Positions 1 to 6,794 of a stretch of DNA of 10,904 bases are shown here, one piece after another; within the stretch, counting starts at the first letter, position 1; each line of letters starts with the position of its first letter. A model generated the notes under the pieces. The model did no database searches. It was not told where the DNA came from and worked only from the letters and a program-made list of their open reading frames with translations. The DNA comes from Chloroflexota bacterium (lineage in GTDB: Bacteria; Chloroflexota; Anaerolineae; Anaerolineales; Anaerolineaceae), in the NCBI GenBank assembly GCA_029265085.1, contig JAJUJY010000141.1, positions 1 through 10,904 of the forward strand, read 5' to 3'. The position numbers and the translations under genes are program-made.

Positions 1-253
1 GTTACTCAAAGAAGAGATTTTTGTCGGAATAGAAAATCGACGTATAACCGGATTCTTGGGTATTCAATTACTGCGAAGGCAAATGAGCGATGAAACTGAA
101 TTCATTACGATTATGACTTTCGATTCACTGGAGTCGGTGAAAGAATTTGCAGGGGATGATTATGAACAAGCTGTTGTCCCTGATAAAGCAAGAGCCGTTT
201 TGTCACATTTTGATCAACGCTCACAGCATTATGAAATAAGAGCGGAAAGATAG
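1..253 (+). CDS. ABM-like (antibiotic biosynthesis monooxygenase fold) protein, 5'-truncated by window edge
   Basis: The frame is open from base 2 to a TAG at 251-253, giving 83 residues of C-terminus; the true start lies outside the window, so the TTG at 56 is not the start. Visible pattern: a strand (GIQLLRRQ), a polar turn, a strand (EFITIMTFDSLESVKEF), then AGDDYEQAVVPDKAR and a final strand ending HYEIRAER. This layout (xLLRR-xxxxTEFxxxxxFDSLxxVxxFAGxDxExAVxPxxA-xxHYE) is what I know from small ABM-superfamily dimeric ferredoxin-like proteins, many annotated as hypothetical. The family includes heme-degrading and quinone-oxidising enzymes, but no substrate can be read from this fragment. 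It is followed by about 400 bases of non-coding DNA, so it is probably not co-transcribed with the next operon. Confidence 0.7.
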   Translation, partial: LLKEEIFVGIENRRITGFLGIQLLRRQMSDETEFITIMTFDSLESVKEFAGDDYEQAVVPDKARAVLSHFDQRSQHYEIRAER

Positions 254-303
254 GTGAAGCGGTAGTAATGGCGTTTTTTATATCCTGTGCGTGATTAACG
301 CCA

Positions 304-345
304 CCAAATATCGGTTCTCGGGGTATTTGGGCAAACCGATATTGG
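304..345. repeat. Bulged inverted repeat (stem-loop)
   Basis: The left arm CCAAATATCGGTT (304-316) pairs with the right arm AACCGATATTGG (334-345) with one extra A in the left arm and a 17-nt loop. The nine-base core ATATCGGTT/AACCGATAT is perfect. No T-run follows on either strand, so this is not a standard intrinsic terminator. Confidence 0.65.
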
Positions 346-388
346 CAGTTGTCCTTCGATCAACATTCCAGCCCCCTCTTTCTTTAAT

Positions 389-418
389 GTCACGAGCTGC
401 TATATTGCGGCTCGTGAC
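389..418. repeat. Strong 12-bp hairpin
   Basis: GTCACGAGC (389-397) is the exact reverse complement of GCTCGTGAC (410-418). Three further pairs extend the stem inward (T398:G409 wobble, G399:C408, C400:G407), leaving the six-base loop TATATT. No U-tract follows on either strand. It could aid transcription termination or mRNA 3'-end stability for the upstream ABM gene, or be an operator; the sequence alone does not decide. Confidence 0.7.
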
Positions 419-576
419 GATTTATATGGTAATGATGAACGATATTGATAAATTTGATGGAAATGTTTTTATGAGGTTCTTGTAACGATTTTTTAACTGT
501 AATTCGGTATTTTTAACATGCCAAACACTGGCGGCAAGTTTTATTGGTGGTTACTTCTTGGGAAAAGAGGAAAACT

Positions 577-588
577 CCTTTGCAAAGG
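577..588. repeat. Perfect 12-bp palindrome flanked by AGGAAAAC repeats
   Basis: CCTTTGCAAAGG is fully self-complementary and lies 64 bases before the DUF4129 start codon. The octamer AGGAAAAC occurs on both sides (568-575 and 586-593). Such an arrangement close to an operon start can be a regulator-binding site; this is inference from position and symmetry only. Confidence 0.4.
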
Positions 589-651
589 AAAACCATCAAT
601 ACTTTTGAATTTTTTTAATTATGAACATCTATTGATAGGCCTCTGGAAATA

Positions 652-1527
652 ATGTTTTATCACTTTCAACAAAAAGCTTTGTTCTATCTCTCAATGTGTT
701 TCATTGGGATTTTTCTGCTGGCGACCAATCTGCCAATATTAGAATTCCAGGAAGGCAGACCAATTCCGGGGGCGGAAAATAAATCTGAAAGTTCTAAATT
801 ATCTACTACATTGCCACCCACAGACAAATATACCAGTTTGGATATTGAACATTTACCAGAAATAATCCTGTTTGTCTCGTTATGTGCTGTGTTTTTTGTG
901 CTGGCAAGCATGATGAATAAAATTAAATATAAAACTTTGCTCAAAATTCCTTGCTACAGCTTACTATTATGGTTTCTCGTTTTCCTTCTTAATAAAATAG
1001 AATTCATTCCTTCGGTTGGATCTTTATCTGGTGAGTATCACGATAAAGTTTTATCTTCAGGCTTCGAATATAAAACTGTGCCAATTGGTGATCCTCCCAT
1101 TCTTATTTCATGGATTCTGATTGGAGTGCTTGGAATTGGAATGCTGAGCCTAATTATTTGGGTAGTTTTTCAAATCTTCCATTTACCCGTTAAGGAAGAT
1201 TTGATGATCAAAGAATTGGATTCGGCTATTGGAGAAATAGTAAATGGCTATGATCTCCAGAATGTAATTTTGCGTTGTTACTCCCAAATGGTAAAAGTTG
1301 TTAAAGAAGAAAATGGGATTGATAGGGCTTGTTCAGAAACCCCGAGAGAGTTTGAAACCTTTTTGGCCTCGAAAGGATTGCCACTTACTGCGTTACATTC
1401 ATTAACCTTGCTGTTCGAGAAAACCCGTTATGGAAATAAAAAATACACTCAGCAAGATGAACAGGCAGCTCTTGAGTGTTTGCAAGCGATAAAAGTGTAT
1501 TGTAGTGCGAATAGAGGTAAAAGATGA
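652..1527 (+). CDS. DUF4129-domain membrane protein
   Basis: A 291-residue protein with probable membrane helices at about 10-29, 70-88, 99-114 and 150-176, a polar probably extracytoplasmic loop (31-69), and a C-terminal soluble domain (about 200-285) that matches DUF4129: a helix with ILRCYSQMVKVV, then SETPREFETFL (228-238), then SLTLLFEKTRYG (250-261). DUF4129 is the usual C-terminal domain of proteins encoded with MoxR ATPases and DUF58 proteins and is often fused to TgpA transglutaminases; here it stands alone. Its biochemical role is not known. It is the first gene of a five-gene operon; its stop overlaps the next start by ATGA. The Shine-Dalgarno (CTGGAAAT) is weak. The ATG at 652 is chosen because the hydrophobic first helix begins soon after it. 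Confidence 0.85.
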   Translation: MFYHFQQKALFYLSMCFIGIFLLATNLPILEFQEGRPIPGAENKSESSKLSTTLPPTDKYTSLDIEHLPEIILFVSLCAVFFVLASMMNKIKYKTLLKIPCYSLLLWFLVFLLNKIEFIPSVGSLSGEYHDKVLSSGFEYKTVPIGDPPILISWILIGVLGIGMLSLIIWVVFQIFHLPVKEDLMIKELDSAIGEIVNGYDLQNVILRCYSQMVKVVKEENGIDRACSETPREFETFLASKGLPLTALHSLTLLFEKTRYGNKKYTQQDEQAALECLQAIKVYCSANRGKR

Positions 1528-2123
1528 GAATAAGGGGGCAATACATAGGCGTTCTATGTGTTGTGTTAATTACTGGCTTGTTCATTTTGTTTTACAAGCC
1601 AGTATTCATGGAATTGGTTGTTGAGCCATTTGCGCATATCATCTGGCTAATTCTTCGAATAATCGGGGCAATACATCAAAAAACGCTGTGGTGGTCATTG
1701 GTGACCTTCATTTTTATTGTCTCATTCCAGATAATCCCACAGAATAACGAAGAGCGAATCAATAAAGGCTATCAGAATCATACCCAAAGAGAGAACCGAG
1801 TTGAATATTGGAGAGAATTGTTCAAGGCTGCGGATAATGATTTGGACTGTTATGTGAGACTGCAAAAAAACATACGTGATCTTGGCGAACCACTCTGTGA
1901 AATATATGGGGTTGATGATCAAGAGGTATTTCTACTATCAACTCTTCAACCAAATTTTTTGAGAAAGGCCAGGAAAAATTTGTCTCGATTTTTGGCTGTC
2001 GTAAAAATAAGATCATCTTCCAAACTCTTAATGGACTCGAACATCGAAAGTGTGCTCAATGCAATGGAATCTTTAGTAGAGGATAAAAATGGCTGTATTT
2101 CCACCCACTATAAAAACGATTGA
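1524..2123 (+). CDS. Small membrane protein of the MoxR operon, function unknown
   Basis: 199 residues. The first 72 are hydrophobic and can form three helices (about 7-25, 31-50, 54-72); the rest is charged, mostly helical and probably cytoplasmic (HTQRENRVEYWRELF, DLDCYVRLQKNIRDLGEPL). I do not recognise a named family. Position between DUF4129 and MoxR genes is where such operons often carry short, poorly conserved membrane proteins, so a role as a partner or anchor of the ATPase complex is an inference from context. The ATG overlaps the upstream stop (ATGA at 1524-1527), indicating translational coupling, and its own 3' end overlaps the MoxR start by 35 bases. Confidence 0.85.
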   Translation: MRIRGQYIGVLCVVLITGLFILFYKPVFMELVVEPFAHIIWLILRIIGAIHQKTLWWSLVTFIFIVSFQIIPQNNEERINKGYQNHTQRENRVEYWRELFKAADNDLDCYVRLQKNIRDLGEPLCEIYGVDDQEVFLLSTLQPNFLRKARKNLSRFLAVVKIRSSSKLLMDSNIESVLNAMESLVEDKNGCISTHYKND

Positions 2124-3075
2124 AGAAGTGGCAAACCTTAGTCATCTAATTATCGAAGAGGTTGAAAAGGCGATCATTGGCAAACGTGAAACGCTAGAAC
2201 TGATCATGGCTGCATTCTTAACGTCCAATGGACATATTCTTCTGGAAGATTACCCGGGATTAGCCAAAACTCTAATTGCGAATAGTTTTTCAACTGCATT
2301 GGGATTAAATTTTAAACGAATCCAATTTACCCCCGATTTGTTGCCAGGGGATATTTCCGGCGGTTTTATTTTTGATAGCCGCCAGAATCAATTTGTGTTA
2401 AGGAAAGGACCGTTATTTACCAACATTCTTCTGGCTGATGAAATTAATCGGGCGTCACCCAAAACTCAGTCGGCGTTATTGGAGGCTATGCAAGAATGCC
2501 AGGTTTCCCTAGAAGGGGAAAATCTGAAATTGCCAGAACCTTTTATCGTGATCGCCACACAAAATCCAATAGAGTACGAAGGTACTTTCCCCTTGCCGGA
2601 AGCGCAGCTTGACCGATTTATGATGAGATTATCGGTTGGGTATCCGAGTGTTATTGAAGAACAAGAAATATTATTTCGGCGCAGCACCCGAAAACACGAT
2701 GATATTCAATTATCAGCGATAGTAAATACTGAAATATTAACCTTGATGCGAAATATTGTTGAAGATGTGTATGTTGATTCGGATATTCAGCAATATATTG
2801 TTCAAATTGTCGCAAAGACACGAGAACACCGCCAGGTGGAATTAGGCGTGAGCCCTCGAGGGTCGTTAGCTTTATTAAAACTCTCCCGAGCCTGGGCAGC
2901 CATTCATCAGCGAGATTATGTGATCCCAGATGACATCAAAAAATTAGCTCCTCATGCTTTATGCCATCGTCTCATAATCGATCCCAATTTGTGGGGCTCA
3001 AAGAAAGCTGAAAATGCTATTTTAAATGAAGTGATACAACGTGTGAACGTTCCAGTTCCATTACAACAAGAATGA
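2089..3075 (+). CDS. MoxR-family AAA+ ATPase
   Basis: 328 residues, normal for MoxR. Seen in order: N-terminal helices with AIIGKRETLELI (28-39); Walker A EDYPGLAKT (53-61, K60 and T61); the MoxR stretch QFTPDLLPGDISGGFIF (79-95); Walker B ILLADEINRASPKTQSALL (113-131, D117 E118); sensor 1 ATQNPIEYEGTFPLPEAQLD (156-175, N159) with the following arginine R176 as likely arginine finger; sensor 2 GVSPRGSLALL (253-263, R257). The first Walker A glycine is replaced by Asp54, a variation also known in this family. MoxR proteins are cytoplasmic ATPases thought to act as chaperones in assembly or activation of partner complexes together with vWA proteins, here presumably the DUF58 protein encoded next (ATGA overlap). 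The start has AGAGG at 2078-2082, six bases before the ATG. Confidence 0.96.
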   Translation: MAVFPPTIKTIEEVANLSHLIIEEVEKAIIGKRETLELIMAAFLTSNGHILLEDYPGLAKTLIANSFSTALGLNFKRIQFTPDLLPGDISGGFIFDSRQNQFVLRKGPLFTNILLADEINRASPKTQSALLEAMQECQVSLEGENLKLPEPFIVIATQNPIEYEGTFPLPEAQLDRFMMRLSVGYPSVIEEQEILFRRSTRKHDDIQLSAIVNTEILTLMRNIVEDVYVDSDIQQYIVQIVAKTREHRQVELGVSPRGSLALLKLSRAWAAIHQRDYVIPDDIKKLAPHALCHRLIIDPNLWGSKKAENAILNEVIQRVNVPVPLQQE

Positions 3076-4340
3076 ACAAAAAGTTAAGGCTTGTTTTTTT
3101 GATAATTGCCATTTTATTCATGGTGGCATTAATAAGTTGCAATGGAACAGTATTGATGCTGGCGATTCCATTTTTAATTTATTTGGGAGCTGGAATTATA
3201 ACTTTCCCAAAAGATATCCGGTTGGATGCTTCGCGTGCGGTAAATTCTTATCGATGTGTGGAAAGCACTCCAATTGCAATGTCCATAAGAATTCAAAACA
3301 ATGGTGCAGAAATATCATGTTTGAAATTGATAGAACAAAACTACCCCGATGGATTAATTCCGGACTGTAAAGTAGAGCAGTACTATTCAATTCCCTCTAA
3401 TAGCGAAGTTGAACTAAATTACACTTTCCATGCACGCCGTGGAAAATACAAATGGCAGGCAATAAAATTGGTGGTATGTGATCCCTTTCGATTATTTGAA
3501 AAAACAATTGAATTGAAAGCCAATGCGGAAATATTGGTTTGGCCAAATATTGATAATTTAAGTAATTTTAAATATTGTCCAAAACCAAACATTCGAACTG
3601 CGGGGCCATATCTCTCCGGATTGCCTGGAAGCGGCATAGATTTTTGGGGGGTGAGGGATTATGTTCAGGGTGACTCTTTGCGGTCAATTTATTGGAAAAA
3701 AGCTGCTAAATCCATTAATCAATTCTATACAAAAGTATATGAACGCGAAGAAATGGCCGATGTTGGTTTATTGATCGATGCAAGAGCATTAACGAATCGA
3801 TCTCATGGCAATAAAGAACTCATTGAATACTCGATTCATGCGGCTGCGTTAGTAGCAAAAAAGCTTTTGTCGGTTGGTAATCGTGTTTCTTTACTCATCT
3901 TAAACGATAAATTGGTAAGGGTGTTTCCGGGTTATGGAAAGGGGCAACTATACCGTATCGTTGACCAACTTGCTGCATGTTCTACTGGTGATAGGGTTTC
4001 GTTTGAAACTTTAAGACATCTCCCAGTTCGATTATTCCCAAGCCGGTCAACAATCGTATTGTTCAGTCCCTTGACGCAAAAAGATTTAAGTTCCATCACA
4101 CGATATCATTCGGAAGGTTATCAAATGTTAGTAATCAGCCCTGATTCTGCTTTGAGCGAGTTAAGTAGCGATATGTTAACCACGTATGATTCATTGGCGA
4201 TCAGAGCTGCCGCAATAGAAAGAGAAATTCTTTTATATCAGATTAAAAAGGCAGGCATACAAGTAATTAACTGGGATATTCGCCAGCCAATGATCACCTT
4301 GCTCCAAGCACTGCAGTTAGCGCGAGTAATGAAAAAATGA
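3072..4340 (+). CDS. DUF58 / vWA-like protein, MoxR partner
   Basis: 422 residues. Two N-terminal membrane helices (about 7-22 and 27-44), then a beta-rich extracytoplasmic-type region with CVESTPIAMSIRIQNNGAE (62-80) and the family word ARRGKYKW (121-128), then the DUF58 signature GIDFWGVRDYVQGDSLRSIY (188-207) followed by WKKAAK (208-213). A von Willebrand A-like fold starts at ADVGLLIDARA (229-239). The metal-binding DxSxS of classical vWA domains is not kept (D236 is followed by A-R-A), so metal binding may be lost. DUF58 proteins pair with MoxR ATPases; the pair is proposed to help fold or activate other proteins. Start (ATGA) overlaps the MoxR stop, and the next gene overlaps its end in the same way. 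Confidence 0.93.
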   Translation: MNKKLRLVFLIIAILFMVALISCNGTVLMLAIPFLIYLGAGIITFPKDIRLDASRAVNSYRCVESTPIAMSIRIQNNGAEISCLKLIEQNYPDGLIPDCKVEQYYSIPSNSEVELNYTFHARRGKYKWQAIKLVVCDPFRLFEKTIELKANAEILVWPNIDNLSNFKYCPKPNIRTAGPYLSGLPGSGIDFWGVRDYVQGDSLRSIYWKKAAKSINQFYTKVYEREEMADVGLLIDARALTNRSHGNKELIEYSIHAAALVAKKLLSVGNRVSLLILNDKLVRVFPGYGKGQLYRIVDQLAACSTGDRVSFETLRHLPVRLFPSRSTIVLFSPLTQKDLSSITRYHSEGYQMLVISPDSALSELSSDMLTTYDSLAIRAAAIEREILLYQIKKAGIQVINWDIRQPMITLLQALQLARVMKK

Positions 4341-4846
4341 AAATCAGATTGAAGATTGTGCATCATTTGTGCAAGGTTGTTTCGATATTATTACTTTGTG
4401 GTGGTTTTGCAGGAGAAGTACCGTTTCTATTTTTTATTGTTTTTCTGTTAATGGTTCTTGCCTGGTGTATAGCTGATTATTGGAAAATCTACTGGTTATC
4501 TTGTGCGGGATTGATCATCAATACAAGTATTTCCGCGATTGGCTTGTTGAAAGGTGGACCCTCGTGGCTATTGATACCCGGTGGAACACTTGCCCTTTTT
4601 TGTTGGGTGCTGGAAGATTATTTTTATCATGTGCTTAACTCGTCTGATAAGGCCATGATCGATAATTCAGCAATTGAGTTAGACATACTGAAAATGGGGT
4701 TGTGCTTAATTGTTGGAATGATTTTTGTTGTGATAGCCAGCTCATTTCGATTTCACTTTCCTTTTGTGATCGTGTTTCTAATTGGTCTTGTCCTTATTGC
4801 TAGTTTGTTTAAGTTCATAAAGGGAATAAATACACTAACAGGGTAA
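4337..4846 (+). CDS. Polytopic membrane protein, last gene of the MoxR operon
   Basis: 169 residues, largely hydrophobic, with about five to six membrane segments (roughly 12-24, 28-46, 52-70, 76-95, 118-136, 140-160) and one polar loop (99-117, VLNSSDKAMIDNSAIELDIL). No catalytic motif is visible and I do not recognise the family. The ATGA overlap with the DUF58 gene ties it to the MoxR operon. In many such operons this place is taken by a TgpA-type transglutaminase with an N-terminal multi-helix membrane domain; a reduced counterpart of that domain is possible but unproven. No clear intrinsic terminator follows. Confidence 0.8.
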   Translation: MKIRLKIVHHLCKVVSILLLCGGFAGEVPFLFFIVFLLMVLAWCIADYWKIYWLSCAGLIINTSISAIGLLKGGPSWLLIPGGTLALFCWVLEDYFYHVLNSSDKAMIDNSAIELDILKMGLCLIVGMIFVVIASSFRFHFPFVIVFLIGLVLIASLFKFIKGINTLTG

Positions 4847-5025
4847 GCCACCGGAAATTGTAAACATGGAAAGAAAAATCTCAAAAATCGGCGAGAACAC
4901 AAAATTTTGGCTGATGATTTGTTACTGAGAAAAAATATATCGAAATAAATGATGTGTCAGCCAGTAGCTTCCAACTTTTTTAAATCTAGTGCAGAAAATT
5001 ATTTTGAATTTGCGAAAATATTTTA

Positions 5026-5069
5026 TTGCATTGCTCTTGTAACGCATTTTCAACGGAAATGTAATGCAA
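5026..5069. repeat. Nested hairpins in the leader of the small-peptide/flavodoxin operon
   Basis: TTGCATT (5026-5032) pairs with AATGCAA (5063-5069). Inside it GCATTT (5044-5049) pairs with AAATGT (5057-5062; the outermost pair is a G-T wobble) around the loop TCAACGG. The structure ends about 50 bases before the start codon at 5118. It could be a leader RNA structure or an operator; no known riboswitch class is recognised. Confidence 0.45.
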
Positions 5070-5117
5070 CGAAAGTAAGATGATCATAGAAGTTTGATCG
5101 TGTCGTAAGGAGAAACA

Positions 5118-5303
5118 ATGTCCAACAAATCTGAGATCCGCTGCGTTTGGGTCTTTATTCTGTTGGTTTTTTTTGCTGCCTGGCTGATTACACTGATGAT
5201 CGCTTCCGCTGGCGGGGTTGTTTGCTGCTCAATCATTGCCCCATTTCTTGCCACTGTTGAGGTTAATAAACCATGTGTTTTCCATTTGCAGGAGAAAAGA
5301 TGA
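5118..5303 (+). CDS. Small cysteine-containing membrane peptide
   Basis: 61 residues with a very good ribosome binding site (AAGGAG seven bases before the ATG). One clear membrane helix (about 10-29, VWVFILLVFFAAWLITLMIA) and a second hydrophobic stretch (32-47) that contains a Cys-Cys pair (36-37); further cysteines at 9 and 53. No family is recognised. Its stop overlaps the flavodoxin start (ATGA at 5300-5303), so the two are translationally coupled, which supports it being real and not merely a leader ORF. With an FMN-type redox partner next door, the cysteines might be redox-active or ligate a metal; that is speculation from context. Confidence 0.65.
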   Translation: MSNKSEIRCVWVFILLVFFAAWLITLMIASAGGVVCCSIIAPFLATVEVNKPCVFHLQEKR

Positions 5304-5830
5304 GTAAAACAATTGTGCTTTATCAATCAAAATACGGTGCGACAAAAAAATATGCGGTCTGGTTAGCTGAGGAATTAGGCTGCGATTTGCTAGAAACACA
5401 GCAGGCGATGGTTGAAAAGGTGGAAAAATATGATCTGATTATATTTGGCGGCGGGATTTATGCTTCCGGTATTGCGGGGATTTCTTTTTTGAAAAAGCAT
5501 TATGACCGGTTAAAGGAGAAAAAGGTTTTGATATTTGCCGTAGGTGCTTCTCCTTATAACGAAAAGGCTATGGAAGAATTGAAGAAGCGGAATCTCCAGC
5601 CTGTGCTTGGGCAAATCCCCCTCTTTTATTGCCGGGGCGCATGGCGTGAAAGCTCGATGACCTTTCAAGATCGCATGCTGTGCAGCCTTCTGAAAAAGAC
5701 TGTTGCAAAAAAAGACCCAGCCCTTTATGAGCCGTGGGAAGTTGCTTTAATTCAGACGACGGGGTTGGATTCCGATTGGACGGATAAGACGTACCTAAAT
5801 CCAATCATTGAGTATGCACGACGGTCTTAA
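5300..5830 (+). CDS. Flavodoxin-domain protein (flavodoxin_5 / HemG-like)
   Basis: 176 residues from the ATG at 5300, which has GGAG at 5291-5294; an in-frame ATG at 5273 exists but lacks a binding site and lies inside the preceding peptide gene. The N-terminus KTIVLYQSKYGATKKYAVWL (3-22) is the FMN phosphate-binding loop, KYDLIIFGGGIYASGI (43-58) is the second flavin-contacting loop, and KKVLIFAVGASP (74-85) the third core strand. These match the flavodoxin_5 family, which includes menaquinone-dependent protoporphyrinogen oxidase HemG, but most members act in unknown redox reactions and haem genes are not nearby. It is flanked by a small membrane peptide (ATGA overlap) and a CPBP protease gene 21 bases downstream, so the three likely form one operon. 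Confidence 0.9.
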   Translation: MSKTIVLYQSKYGATKKYAVWLAEELGCDLLETQQAMVEKVEKYDLIIFGGGIYASGIAGISFLKKHYDRLKEKKVLIFAVGASPYNEKAMEELKKRNLQPVLGQIPLFYCRGAWRESSMTFQDRMLCSLLKKTVAKKDPALYEPWEVALIQTTGLDSDWTDKTYLNPIIEYARRS

Positions 5831-5851
5831 TGAAATGAATGAGGTAACAAA

Positions 5852-6583
5852 ATGATGAATTCTTCGATTAAACAACATACAATCTTTGAGACCGTACTAT
5901 TCCATTTACTACCGGGAGCATTGATTACTTTAACTTTTATTTTGCTCGGTCCTTGGTTGAAACAAAACCATCTGCCCCCACTTCTTGCACTTTTGATCCC
6001 GATCCTGGTCATTCTAATTCCGTTTGAGTTGGGCTGGATGTATTATCAAGGCTTTCGCCGAAATGGAAGGCTCTCGCTAAAGGGGATTGTTCTCAATTGT
6101 GAATCTATTCAACCGAAGGATTTCATTATTTTTGTTCCTGTTTTATTGACCTGGTCGGCAGGGACCTTCATGTTGTTTGGTGACATTGACCTTGTGATTA
6201 TGAAGACCTTTTTTTATTGGCTGCCGGATTGGTTCCAATTAAACCAGTTTGACCCGGCTAATTATAGCCAGCCAATTCTGACCATCACCTTTATCTTCTT
6301 TCTTACGATGAATGGGGTTGCAGGACCTATCGTGGAAGAGCTTTATTTTCGAGGCTATTTGCTGCCGCGGATGGAATATTTAAAGAGATGGGCGCCGCTG
6401 GTCAATGTTCTGCTGTTCTCTTTTTACCATTTCTTTTCACCCTGGCAGTTTATCACACGCATCCTGGCGTTTTACCCCCTGGCTTATGTTGTGCGAAGAA
6501 AGAACAATATCTTTCTTAGTATGGCGACCCACTGCCTGTTAAACACTGGTTTCTGTCTGTTATCAGTTAGATCGTTTATCTAA
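5852..6583 (+). CDS. CPBP (Abi/CAAX-like) intramembrane glutamic/metallo-protease
   Basis: 243 residues with many membrane helices. The diagnostic motifs are present in order: motif 1 EELYFRGYL (162-170, E162 E163 and R167), motif 2 FSFYHFF (189-195, H193), and motif 3 ATHCLLNTG (225-233, H227 and N231). These are the residues that form the active site of Rce1-type CPBP proteases, so the enzyme should be catalytically competent. Bacterial CPBP proteins cut membrane substrates and in several Gram-positive bacteria handle bacteriocin maturation or immunity; the substrate here is unknown. GAGG is seven bases before the ATG at 5852 (a second ATG directly follows it). It follows the flavodoxin gene by 21 bases and is probably the last gene of that operon. 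The first 90 residues are variable, as usual for the family. Confidence 0.93.
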   Translation: MMNSSIKQHTIFETVLFHLLPGALITLTFILLGPWLKQNHLPPLLALLIPILVILIPFELGWMYYQGFRRNGRLSLKGIVLNCESIQPKDFIIFVPVLLTWSAGTFMLFGDIDLVIMKTFFYWLPDWFQLNQFDPANYSQPILTITFIFFLTMNGVAGPIVEELYFRGYLLPRMEYLKRWAPLVNVLLFSFYHFFSPWQFITRILAFYPLAYVVRRKNNIFLSMATHCLLNTGFCLLSVRSFI

Positions 6584-6625
6584 CGCACCTCTCTATAAAG
6601 TGAAATTGCTGAGCGTAAGGGAGAA

Positions 6626-6763
6626 TTGGGTGCTTCCAGATACCGAGAGAACGATAGGTTGCTTGAAAGGATAAAACCAGGTCAATGGACCAGTAGCACT
6701 AAAGGAAGTTTTAGGTTGGAGATCAAAAAGATCAAATCGGTTATCAATGATGAGAATACATAA
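6626..6763 (+). CDS. Possible short ORF or gene remnant (TTG start)
   Basis: The frame is open from a stop at 6596 to a TAA at 6761-6763. A TTG at 6626 with AAGGGAGAA directly upstream would give 45 residues: GASRYRENDRLLERIKPGQW, then TSSTKGSFRLEIKKIKS and an acidic tail. The amino acid content (charged, amphipathic, few rare codons) looks protein-like, but no family is recognised and the ORF is short. It may be the C-terminal remnant of a decayed gene or a small protein between the CPBP gene and the next membrane protein. Confidence 0.3.
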   Translation: MGASRYRENDRLLERIKPGQWTSSTKGSFRLEIKKIKSVINDENT

Positions 6764-6794
6764 ATAATCAATACTTGAATAAATTGAGGGGCAT

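Larger units (their letters stand above)
254..651. other. Intergenic region with two hairpins and a palindrome
   Basis: I see no credible gene in these 400 bases; the only sizeable open frame (291-485) has no Shine-Dalgarno sequence, a low-complexity product, and overlaps both hairpins. The stretch holds a bulged stem-loop (304-345), a 12-bp stem-loop (389-418) and a perfect palindrome (577-588) ahead of the DUF4129-MoxR operon. It must contain the promoter of that operon, but I cannot point to a convincing -35/-10 pair; TTGAAT at 604-609 is the best -35-like word. Confidence 0.6.

Noticed and set aside
275..280. T6 run after the ABM gene as an intrinsic terminator
   Set aside because: The preceding bases do not form a stable GC-rich stem.
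291..485. 64-residue plus-strand open frame
   Set aside because: No ribosome binding site, no family resemblance, and it runs through two strong hairpins.
3137..3370. Plus-strand open frame inside the DUF58 gene
   Set aside because: Out-of-frame shadow of a gene with clear family motifs.
5084..5326. 80-residue minus-strand open frame opposite the small membrane peptide
   Set aside because: No ribosome binding site; the plus-strand frame has a strong one and an ATGA coupling.
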